Positions 45,296 to 52,637 of a stretch of 64,000 nucleotides of DNA are shown piece after piece. Under the pieces are notes generated by a model, which searched no databases, had not been told where the DNA came from, and worked only from the letters and a program-made list of their open reading frames with translations. The stretch covers positions 24,902 through 88,901 of the forward strand of contig NZ_MBEQ01000042.1 of assembly GCF_001954135.1 (NCBI RefSeq), read 5' to 3'. Made by a program: the position numbers and the translations under genes. Within the stretch, counting starts at the first letter, position 1. Each line of letters starts with the position of its first letter. Source of the DNA: Mycobacterium sp. GA-1841 (lineage in GTDB: Bacteria; Actinomycetota; Actinomycetes; Mycobacteriales; Mycobacteriaceae).

Positions 45296-46987
45296 ATGAA
45301 CGGGTTGAAGGTGTTCAAGCTCCAGCGGTTCGCCATTGTCGCGGCGATCACCGCACTCGCGCTGGCCGGCTGTTCGGGCGGCGACCGGGAGGCCCCCTCG
45401 GCCGGCGGCAACGCCGAGATCGGCAGCACCAACGACATCAATCCACAGGATGTCGCGAACCTGCGCCAAGGCGGCAATCTGCGGCTGGCCCTGACGGAGT
45501 TCCCGTCGAATTTCAATCCGCTGCACATCGACGGCAACACCGGCGACGTCGGCTCGATCACCAAGCCGACGCTGCCGCGGGCCTTCACGATCGCCGCCGA
45601 CGGGTCGACCACGGTGAACACCGACTACTTCACCAACGTCGAGCTCACGGGCACCAACCCGCAGGTGGTCACCTACACGATCAACCCAAAGGCGGTGTGG
45701 TCCGACGGCACGCCGATCACCTGGGAAGACATCAAGTACCAGGTCGAGGCCAACAGCGGAAAGAACCCCGCGTTCATCATCGCCGCACCCAACGGCTGCG
45801 AACGGGTGGGCTCGGTGACCCGCGGTGTGGACGACCGGCAGGCCGTGATGACGTTCGACAAGCCCTACGCCGACTGGAAGGGCATGTTCGCCGGCAATGG
45901 GCGGCTGCTGCCCAAGAGCATGACCTCCACGCCCGAAGCCTTCAACAAGGCCCAGCTGAGCGAACCGGGACCGGCGGCAGGCCCGTTCCTGGTCTCCAAC
46001 ATCGACCGGGGCGCGCAGCGGATCACGTTGAGCCGCAACCCCAAATGGTGGGGCACCCCACCGCTGCTGGACACCATCACCTTCCTGGTGCTCGATGACG
46101 CAGCGCGTATCCCGGCCCTGCAGAACAACACCATCGACGCCACCGGCACCGCATCTCTGGACGAGCTGACCATCGCCCGCAAGACCGCCGGGATCAGCAT
46201 CCGGCGGGCACCGTCTGCCAGCTGGTATCACCTGACGTTCAACGGCGCACCCGGCTCGATCCTGGCCGATCCAGCCCTACGCCGCGCGGTCGCCAAGGGC
46301 ATCGATCGGCAGGCCATCGCCAACATCACCCAGCGGGGTCTCACCGACAATCCGGTCCCGCTGAACAACCACATCTTCGTCGCCGGCCAGCAGGGCTATC
46401 AGGACAACGCCGGCTCGGTGGCCTTCGACCCGGATCAGGCCAGGGCCGAGCTGGACGCGCTGGGCTGGAAAGTGCCCGAAGGACAGCAGTTCCGGAAGAA
46501 GGACGGCAAGGAACTGGTCATCCGCAACGTCTTCTACGACGCCGGCAGCACCCGGCAGGTGGCTCAGATCACGCAGAACATGCTGGGCCAGATCGGGGTG
46601 AACCTGCAGCTCGACACCAAACCGGGCACGGGGTTCTTCAGCAACTACATCATCAAGGGCGACTTCGACATTGCCCAGTTCGCCTTCCTCGGCGACGCGT
46701 TCCCGTTGAGCTCCCTGACCCAGATCTACGCCCAGGACGGCGCCAGCAACTTCGGCAAGATCGGCAGCCCGGAGATCGACGCCAAGATCGAACAGACGCT
46801 GGAGGAGCTGGACCCGGCCAAGGCGCTGGCCCAGGCCAACGAGCTGGACCGGATGCTGTTCGACGAGGTGTTCAGCCTCCCGCTGTTCCAGTCTCCCGGT
46901 AACGTCGCGGTCCGTAGCAACCTGGCCAATTTCGGTGCCTTCGGCCTCGCCGACGCCGACTACACGAAGATCGGTTTCCTCAAGTAG
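45296..46987 (+). CDS. oppA: Oligopeptide-binding lipoprotein
   Basis: A 563-residue solute-binding lipoprotein (SBP family 5). Signal ITALALAGC provides the lipobox cysteine at about residue 24. Family landmarks are KAVWSDGTPITWEDIKYQVE and a central LRRAVAKGIDRQAI. It captures peptides outside the membrane for OppBCD. It starts 43 bp after oppD; its last 28 bp overlap the convergent hydrolase gene. Confidence 0.93.
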   Translation: MNGLKVFKLQRFAIVAAITALALAGCSGGDREAPSAGGNAEIGSTNDINPQDVANLRQGGNLRLALTEFPSNFNPLHIDGNTGDVGSITKPTLPRAFTIAADGSTTVNTDYFTNVELTGTNPQVVTYTINPKAVWSDGTPITWEDIKYQVEANSGKNPAFIIAAPNGCERVGSVTRGVDDRQAVMTFDKPYADWKGMFAGNGRLLPKSMTSTPEAFNKAQLSEPGPAAGPFLVSNIDRGAQRITLSRNPKWWGTPPLLDTITFLVLDDAARIPALQNNTIDATGTASLDELTIARKTAGISIRRAPSASWYHLTFNGAPGSILADPALRRAVAKGIDRQAIANITQRGLTDNPVPLNNHIFVAGQQGYQDNAGSVAFDPDQARAELDALGWKVPEGQQFRKKDGKELVIRNVFYDAGSTRQVAQITQNMLGQIGVNLQLDTKPGTGFFSNYIIKGDFDIAQFAFLGDAFPLSSLTQIYAQDGASNFGKIGSPEIDAKIEQTLEELDPAKALAQANELDRMLFDEVFSLPLFQSPGNVAVRSNLANFGAFGLADADYTKIGFLK

Positions 46988-48210
46988 CCGAAGGTGGCCG
47001 CCTCCACCGAGATGGCCACCGAGACCGCACGTACCGCCGCGCGGACGACGACGCGTGCCGGCAGCGCGTCGAGCTCGACGGCGACCGCCGAGAGTTGTTC
47101 GACCGCACCCTCGTTCACCGCTCGGATCACCGCGAAGGCGGCGCGCTCGCGGGTGTCGAGCACGCTGTGCACCACCGTCGGCATCCGGACCAGTACCGAA
47201 TCCGGCACCAGTACGGCGATCCGTTCGGCGATGGCCGGTGGTGTGGTCAGGTCGCGGCCGCCGGACAGCACGACGGTGGGCCAGTCGAAGCCAGGTAACT
47301 CGGCCGTCAGGTCGAAGGGCTCGGCCTCGAAGGGTTCGTAGAACTTCGCGCTGCCGATCATGTCGACCATGTCCAGGGCGGGGTCCAGGGGCAGCCCGTC
47401 GGGCACCCCGGCGTAGTTCAACTCGCGGAAGGCGATCCGACCGACGAGATCGACTTCGTTGCGGTACGGCGCTTTTCGTGTCGAGAGCCGCATCAGCCGG
47501 CGCAGCACCGACCACACCAGGGTGCGCCCGCGCAACAGCAGGTCGAGCTGGCGGTTCAGCAGCGCGGCGCCGCCGAACCCATAGAGCAGGCCGATCAGGT
47601 CCCCACCCTTGGTGGCCAGCGTCCCGTCGGCCACCAATCGGCGCACCTTCGGCGCCAGCTGCACGGTCTCGGGATCGTGTCCGTCCCACAGCAGATCTCG
47701 GATGGCGCGACGCATGGCCTCGATGTCGGCCGTGGACAGCAGCGGTGAGTCCAGCACCATCGCGGCCACCCGGTCGCGATGGCGCACACCGAACCCGGCC
47801 GCGATGTAACTGCCGTAGGACGTGCCGTAGACCATCGCCTGGTGCACACCAGCGTCGTCGAGCACGGCGGCGATGTCGTCGACCACCTGCTCGACGGTGA
47901 TGGCCGCCGGGGGCAGATCCGCACCCGCGTCGGTGTGCCGCGACATCCCGACGCCGCGGTGCTCGATCATGATCACGTCGAATCCGGCGGCGGCCGCGCG
48001 CCGTCGCAGCGCGCGGTACGGCTGGATCGACGCGACGCCGGGACCACCCGGGATGAGCACGACCGGCTGTGCCGACTTGCGCCCGGTGCGCACGTAGAAC
48101 AGGTCGAACTGCTCCTGCGACCCAGGGCTGACCGGGCGTCGCACCGCCCGCACCCCCGGCAGCGCGGCCAGCTTGTCGTGCACGCGCCTGCGCTTGGCGT
48201 TCATGGTCAT
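46960..48210 (-). CDS. Alpha/beta hydrolase, proline iminopeptidase-like
   Basis: A 416-residue hydrolase. The oxyanion region VVLIPGGPGVASIQPYR, the loop IEHRGVGMSR and the nucleophile elbow MVYGTSYGSYIAA are those of the prolyl-aminopeptidase/TAP branch; a late Asp (SGGRDLTTPP) and His (PTVVHSVLD) complete the triad. No signal peptide is evident. Being next to oppA suggests, weakly, handling of imported peptides. The N-terminal ATG 48210 is followed by another two codons later. Confidence 0.85.
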   Translation of the reverse strand: MTMNAKRRRVHDKLAALPGVRAVRRPVSPGSQEQFDLFYVRTGRKSAQPVVLIPGGPGVASIQPYRALRRRAAAAGFDVIMIEHRGVGMSRHTDAGADLPPAAITVEQVVDDIAAVLDDAGVHQAMVYGTSYGSYIAAGFGVRHRDRVAAMVLDSPLLSTADIEAMRRAIRDLLWDGHDPETVQLAPKVRRLVADGTLATKGGDLIGLLYGFGGAALLNRQLDLLLRGRTLVWSVLRRLMRLSTRKAPYRNEVDLVGRIAFRELNYAGVPDGLPLDPALDMVDMIGSAKFYEPFEAEPFDLTAELPGFDWPTVVLSGGRDLTTPPAIAERIAVLVPDSVLVRMPTVVHSVLDTRERAAFAVIRAVNEGAVEQLSAVAVELDALPARVVVRAAVRAVSVAISVEAATFGYLRKPIFV

Positions 48211-48235
48211 TGCGCTCCATTGTGCCGCGCCGCGC

Positions 48236-48508
48236 TCAGATCAGATAGATCGCCAATACCGCCCCGAACAGCACCACCAGCCAGCCGTCGGTGGCGAGTT
48301 TGAGCCACCTCGGTGCCGTTCGGACCTCCATGAACTGCCGGATGATCAGACGGGACTTGACCAGCGTCAACGCCAGCACCAGCACGGTGATCGGCACGCT
48401 GGCCGCCAGGGTGGACGAGTACTGGGCCGGCGCCAGCCACCAGGATCCGACGGTGATGGCGACCAGCACCAGCCAGGTCTGGGTCACAGCTCTCTCGGTC
48501 ATGATCAC
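48236..48508 (-). CDS. Cytochrome c oxidase subunit IV-like small membrane protein
   Basis: A 90-residue protein with three hydrophobic segments (about 10-25, 33-50, 70-88) and the stretch LTLVKSRLIIRQFMEVRTAP between the second and third, as in the prokaryotic COX IV / NorF-like family. It overlaps the subunit III-like gene by 4 bp and is the last gene of the four-gene operon. No catalytic subunit I or II is nearby. Confidence 0.75.
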   Translation of the reverse strand: MIMTERAVTQTWLVLVAITVGSWWLAPAQYSSTLAASVPITVLVLALTLVKSRLIIRQFMEVRTAPRWLKLATDGWLVVLFGAVLAIYLI

Positions 48509-49101
48509 CTCACCACGTAGAGCAGGCCGAAGATGATCACCCAGAGCAGGTCGACCATGTGCCAGTAGATCGCGCTCGATTCCACCACCGAGGCCCGGCG
48601 ACGCGACGGATTGCGCAACTCACGCACGATGACGCCCAGCACGATCAACCCGATCAACACATGGATCAGGTGGACCCCCGTCAGCACGTAATAGAACGAG
48701 TAGAACATCTCGGAGTTGGTGTGGCCGGCCCGGATCTTGACCGCCCATTCAAAACCCTTGCAGGCCATGAACAACACACCGCCGACGCCGCCGGCGTAGG
48801 TGAGCCGGATTGCCGCGTCGTACCGGCCGGCCCTGGCGGCCAGCACCGCCCGCGCCACCAGCCACGAACTGGTCAGCAGGATCACCGTGTTGAGCACCCC
48901 GATGTTGATGTCGAGATGCTGTTGGGCCCGCAGGAATTCGTCCGGCTGCATCGTCCGGTAGATCATGAACACGATGAAGTAGCCACCGAAGATGACCAGA
49001 TCACCGAGCACCATGACCCACATGTGCCCGTCGCCGGGCAGGTGCGACGACGTTGCGTCGACGGGCGGATCCTCTTGTGTCACCACAGGATTGCTTGACA
49101 T
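48505..49101 (-). CDS. Cytochrome c oxidase subunit III-like protein (NorE type)
   Basis: A 198-residue heme-copper oxidase subunit III homologue with five or so helices: GDGHMWVMVLGDLVIFGGYF, the linker region INIGVLNTVILLTSSWLVA, YYVLTGVHLIHVLIGLIVLG, and SSAIYWHMVDLLWVIIFGLL. Short length and lack of COX I/II partners point to the NorE/stand-alone subclass. GAGG precedes ATG 49101 at 7 nt. It follows the second membrane paralogue by 8 bp. Confidence 0.85.
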   Translation of the reverse strand: MSSNPVVTQEDPPVDATSSHLPGDGHMWVMVLGDLVIFGGYFIVFMIYRTMQPDEFLRAQQHLDINIGVLNTVILLTSSWLVARAVLAARAGRYDAAIRLTYAGGVGGVLFMACKGFEWAVKIRAGHTNSEMFYSFYYVLTGVHLIHVLIGLIVLGVIVRELRNPSRRRASVVESSAIYWHMVDLLWVIIFGLLYVVR

Positions 49102-49109
49102 GGTTCGCC

Positions 49110-49859
49110 TCACTCCAGTCCCGGCTCGTCCAGGGATTCACGGACAGCCGCTTGGCGCAGCAGCACGATCAGCGCCGACAGCCAGACCGAGAACACCACC
49201 ACGGCCCACCAGAACGCGATCGAACCGTTCCAGGCGAACGGCCCGGACTCGAACACGAACATCTGCGTGGCGATCACCTCGGTGATGATCTGCCAGATGG
49301 TCACGTAGGCGAACCAGACCGGGAAGATCTGGTTCTTGTCGTAGAGGATGGCGATTGCAAAAACCAAGTAGGCGGCCGTGAAGCAGCCCAAAGAGCCGTT
49401 GTAGGACAGCATTCCGAGGTCGTAGAGCAGGCTGATCAGCTCCGGGTCACGATCGGGCCGCAACGCTGCGGTGAGGAAACAGACCGAGACCAGAAGAAAC
49501 CCCGGCAGCGCGCCCACACTCATACCGCCGATGTAGCCGTAGGCGAATACCGAACCGACCGACATGCGTTTGATCTGGTAGGCCACCAGGCCGTTGGTCA
49601 TGGCCGCGCCGCCCAGCAGGATCAACAGCAGGCAGAACCCGATCTTGATGGTGAAACCGTGCTCGGTGAAGAACGCGACCTTGTCGGCTGCGGTGACGTC
49701 GGGGCGCGGCGGTGGCGTCACCCGGGTCAGAATGCAGATGATGACGCCGAACGCGCCGTACCACAGCGGGAAGAACCACGTCATCAACCGCACATCGGGC
49801 TTGCCCGGCGGCGCCTCATCCGCGGAGCGGGTGGGTGGACCGGGGGTCAGGACGGTCAC
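49110..49859 (-). CDS. Uncharacterised polytopic membrane protein, paralogue B
   Basis: A 249-residue protein with about six to seven helices and no recognised family. It shares with paralogue A a helix-loop QIKRMSVGSVFAYGYIGG versus QMKRMKTQSHVFAYCYLTA, RPDRDPELISLLYDLGML versus RPARNPELVMLLNDLAWI, and SGPFAWNGSIAFWWAVVVFS versus TGPLAWDGVLSFWLRNGAF. The GTG at 49859 overlaps the stop of paralogue A (GTGA). Position before the subunit III gene suggests membership of one membrane complex. Confidence 0.7.
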   Translation of the reverse strand: MTVLTPGPPTRSADEAPPGKPDVRLMTWFFPLWYGAFGVIICILTRVTPPPRPDVTAADKVAFFTEHGFTIKIGFCLLLILLGGAAMTNGLVAYQIKRMSVGSVFAYGYIGGMSVGALPGFLLVSVCFLTAALRPDRDPELISLLYDLGMLSYNGSLGCFTAAYLVFAIAILYDKNQIFPVWFAYVTIWQIITEVIATQMFVFESGPFAWNGSIAFWWAVVVFSVWLSALIVLLRQAAVRESLDEPGLE

Positions 49860-50614
49860 GCGGGAATCCCCGGGGCCGTCACGCCCTCTTGGACGGCCTG
49901 CCGGAGCACCGCCCGGCGCAGGACGAAGAACATCACGATGACGAAGACCGCGAAGGCGCCGTTGCGCAGCCAGAAGGACAGCACGCCGTCCCAGGCCAGC
50001 GGCCCGGTCTGGAACACCGCCGCCCCCGCAGCCGGGACCATCGCGATGGCCGTCGCCAGCGAGTAGTGACCCACCCAGCGGGGAAACACCGGCTCCGGGC
50101 CGTTGTCGAAGTAGACCGCGACCGCAAGCAACACGAACTGCGAGACCACCATGCCCACCGGCGCCACGAACACGATCCAGGCCAGGTCGTTGAGCAACAT
50201 CACCAACTCGGGGTTGCGGGCCGGCCGGAACGCCGCGACCAGGAAGAAGATGTTCGACAGGGCGAAGATGGTGGCGCCGCTGACGACGGCGGTCAGATAG
50301 CAGTACGCGAACACGTGGCTCTGGGTCTTCATGCGCTTCATCTGGACCACGATCACCATGAAGAACGGCAGGATCAGGATGCCGCACAGGTTGAACGTCA
50401 CCTGGCTGAGCCGGATCCACGCGGTGTGGTCGGCGTAGAACCCGGCCACCTGCTGCGCACTCCACGTCGGCGACATCGGCGGCCAGAAGCCGGGAAACGC
50501 CAGAAACGCCGCCAACAGGACGGCGCCGACTGCCGGCCCGGTCCACAGGCTCACCCATTGAGCCTTGATGTTTCCGGCTTTCGGCAGGTCTTGAACCTGC
50601 TCGAGGATTTGCAC
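49856..50614 (-). CDS. Uncharacterised polytopic membrane protein, paralogue A
   Basis: A 252-residue protein with about six to seven helices: a first helix AVGAVLLAAFLAFPGFWPP, then a lumenal helix SAQQVAGFYADHTAWIRLSQ and pairs of helices to the C-terminus. First gene of the four-gene operon; the ATG at 50614 lies 17 bp from the nearest CTGACT-TC-AGTCAG operator-like site. No catalytic or heme-ligand pattern is obvious. Function unknown; the operon partners imply a respiratory or redox membrane role. Confidence 0.7.
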   Translation of the reverse strand: MQILEQVQDLPKAGNIKAQWVSLWTGPAVGAVLLAAFLAFPGFWPPMSPTWSAQQVAGFYADHTAWIRLSQVTFNLCGILILPFFMVIVVQMKRMKTQSHVFAYCYLTAVVSGATIFALSNIFFLVAAFRPARNPELVMLLNDLAWIVFVAPVGMVVSQFVLLAVAVYFDNGPEPVFPRWVGHYSLATAIAMVPAAGAAVFQTGPLAWDGVLSFWLRNGAFAVFVIVMFFVLRRAVLRQAVQEGVTAPGIPA

Positions 50615-50630
50615 TCCCCCACCTCCAAAA

Positions 50631-50644
50631 CTGACTTCAGTCAG
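50631..50644. promoter_or_regulatory. Operator-like site 1 for the divergent TetR
   Basis: CTGACT-TC-AGTCAG is a 6+6 inverted repeat with 2-bp centre, 17 bp from the start of the membrane operon. A related motif ACTGCAGTCA (50674-50683) matches 9 of 10 positions of its core ACTTCAGTCA, and a third copy is at 50699-50712. The repetition in a divergent promoter region is the evidence. Confidence 0.65.
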
Positions 50645-50698
50645 GACTGTTCTTTCTCGAAACCGTAGCGTCCACTGCAGTCAATGGAAAGAGTCAAT

Positions 50699-50712
50699 CT
50701 GAGTACAGTCAG
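50699..50712. promoter_or_regulatory. Operator-like site 3, overlapping the TetR promoter
   Basis: CTGAGTACAGTCAG matches 12 of 14 positions of site 1. It covers the expected -35 of the TetR gene, whose -10 TAACAT (50726-50731) is 6 nt before the GTG start, so binding here should block the regulator's own transcription. Confidence 0.6.
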
Positions 50713-50737
50713 TTCTTGAATGTCGTAACATCGGGCC

Positions 50738-51358
50738 GTGCTGAAGGCTCAATCGCCACCACCCCGCAGCCGCAAGGGTCAGCAGACCCGGGAACGGCTA
50801 CTGGGGGCCGCGATCGCCGAGTTCAAACGCGGGGGCATGGCCGCGGCCGACACGGCCGCGATCGCCTCGGCCGCCGGTGTCGCCCACGGCACCTTCTTCT
50901 TCCACTTCCCCACCAAGGAACACGTCCTGGTGGAACTCGAACAGCGTGAAGAGGCCCGCATGGCCGGCGAGCTCATCCGGTTCTTCGCCGAACCGCACGA
51001 TGTCCACGCCACGCTGGCCGAATCCGTGCGCATGCTGGAGAAGCTGGAGCGACGCCTCGGCCGGCCACTGTTCAAAGACTTTCTGGCCCTGCACTTCTCC
51101 ACCACCCGTCCCCCCTCGGAGGAATGGGCGCACCATCCGGTGCTCGTCGCATTGATCAAGGAACTCCAGCACGCCAAAGAGGTCGGCGAGATTCCCGACG
51201 AAGTGGATGTGCTGCACAATGCCGCATCGTTCTTCGCCGGGCTCTACGCGCTGCTGATCACCATCCCCGACACACCGGAGGTTCGGGCCCCCGTCATCAA
51301 GGAGTACCTGACCACCTACCTCTACGGTATGCGGGTCAGAGGCTTTGGTTCGCCCTGA
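50738..51358 (+). CDS. TetR family transcriptional regulator
   Basis: A 206-residue regulator. The helix-turn-helix is RERLLGAAIAEFKRGGMAAA, AAGVAHGTFFFHFPTKEHVL; the C-terminal helices show LFKDFLALHFSTTRPP. The GTG at 50738 is 6 nt after TAACAT, a leaderless start. Sites at 50631, 50674 and 50699 in the divergent region make it the likely repressor of the membrane operon. The ligand is unknown. Confidence 0.92.
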   Translation: MLKAQSPPPRSRKGQQTRERLLGAAIAEFKRGGMAAADTAAIASAAGVAHGTFFFHFPTKEHVLVELEQREEARMAGELIRFFAEPHDVHATLAESVRMLEKLERRLGRPLFKDFLALHFSTTRPPSEEWAHHPVLVALIKELQHAKEVGEIPDEVDVLHNAASFFAGLYALLITIPDTPEVRAPVIKEYLTTYLYGMRVRGFGSP

Positions 51359-51403
51359 TCCAAACGCGTGCCTGCCGGTAGCCGGGGCCGATACAACGGT
51401 GCC

Positions 51404-52621
51404 ATGACCACCGTCGAGAAAATCACCCACGTGTTGCCCGGAACGCCGGAGTGGGACGCCCTGCTGGCCTCGATCGCTTCGGGCGCCAAGGACCGTGACC
51501 TGAACGACGAGAATCCGTTCGATCAGGTCGCCGCGCTGAAACGGTCCGGGTTCGGCACCCTGCGCCTGCCCGAGTCCCTCGGCGGTGCTGGATTCACCGT
51601 GCCACAGCTGTTCTCCGCGGTGATCGACGTGGCCAAGGCCGATCCGATCGTGGCCCACATCTTCCGGACCCACTTCTGGTTCACCGAGGAACGGCTGCGC
51701 ACCGCCGGCGATCCGGTGTCGGCGCACTGGCTGGGCAAGATCGCCGAGGGCAAGATCTTCGGTAATGCGTTCAGCGAGAAGGGTTCACTGGCAGTCGGCA
51801 GCCTGGTGTTCAACACCCGATTGCTGGCCGACCCGGCAGGCTCCGGATACCGGCTCAACGGCGAGAAGTACTACAGCACCGGGACACTGTTCTCGGACTA
51901 CCTGACGGTGACGGCCACCACCGACCACGACTCGGTGGCCAACGTGCTGGTGCCGACCGACCGCGACGGTGTCCGGTTGGTCGACGACTGGGACGGATTC
52001 GGTCAGCGTCGCACCGGGACCGGCACCACGACGTTCACCGATGTCGCGGTCGCCGCCGACGACGTGCTCTCCGACACCTCCTACGATGCCGACCCGGTGC
52101 CGACAGTGCAGTACGCCGCATTGCAGTTGTTCATCCATGCGGTGGTGGCCGGCATTCTGGCCAATGTCGTCGACGACGGTGTGGCCCTGCTGCGTTCGCG
52201 CGAGCGCAACTTCAGCCATGCCGTGACCGAGCGGCCCACCGACGACCCGTTGTTGCAGCGCCAACTCGGCGTGCTGGCCAGCACCGCCTATGTGGCCCGG
52301 GCCGCGGTTCTCGACGCGGCCGCGGCCATCGGTGCCGCCACCGACTCGGAGGTCGACGGGGTGCCCGATGCGCACCTGGCCGAAGAGGCGCAGCTCAAGG
52401 TGGCCAAGGTCAAGGTTCACCTTGACGATGTCGCTCCCGAGGCGGCCACGCGGCTGCTCGAGCTCGGCGGGGCCAGTGCGGCCAGCCGGCAGCGCAACCT
52501 GGACCGGCATTGGCGCAACATCCGCACCATCACCCTGCACAACCCGGTGGCCTACAAGGCGCGGGCGATCGGCCAGAACCTGTTGAACGGCACGCCGGTT
52601 CCGGCCAACGCCTACTTCTGA
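51404..52621 (+). CDS. Acyl-CoA dehydrogenase-fold monooxygenase (SfnB/DszC-like)
   Basis: A 405-residue flavoprotein with the acyl-CoA dehydrogenase fold. FGTLRLPESLGGAGFTVPQL, GNAFSEKGSLAVGSL, RLNGEKYYSTGTLFSDYLTV and FTDVAVAADDVL follow the SfnB/DszC pattern; the dehydrogenase base (GEGTN-type motif) is absent and the C-terminus reads RNIRTITLHNPVAYKARAIG, as in flavin monooxygenases for sulfones and dibenzothiophene. Probably uses reduced FMN. ATG 51404 follows a TACAAC hexamer by 6 nt. It sits 45 bp after tetR. Confidence 0.85.
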   Translation: MTTVEKITHVLPGTPEWDALLASIASGAKDRDLNDENPFDQVAALKRSGFGTLRLPESLGGAGFTVPQLFSAVIDVAKADPIVAHIFRTHFWFTEERLRTAGDPVSAHWLGKIAEGKIFGNAFSEKGSLAVGSLVFNTRLLADPAGSGYRLNGEKYYSTGTLFSDYLTVTATTDHDSVANVLVPTDRDGVRLVDDWDGFGQRRTGTGTTTFTDVAVAADDVLSDTSYDADPVPTVQYAALQLFIHAVVAGILANVVDDGVALLRSRERNFSHAVTERPTDDPLLQRQLGVLASTAYVARAAVLDAAAAIGAATDSEVDGVPDAHLAEEAQLKVAKVKVHLDDVAPEAATRLLELGGASAASRQRNLDRHWRNIRTITLHNPVAYKARAIGQNLLNGTPVPANAYF

Positions 52622-52637
52622 GTCTGGGGGGCGTCGA

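Noticed and set aside
46277..48220. 647-codon minus-strand frame over oppA and the hydrolase
   Set aside because: It spans two real genes in another frame and its translation is Arg/Gly-rich without domains.
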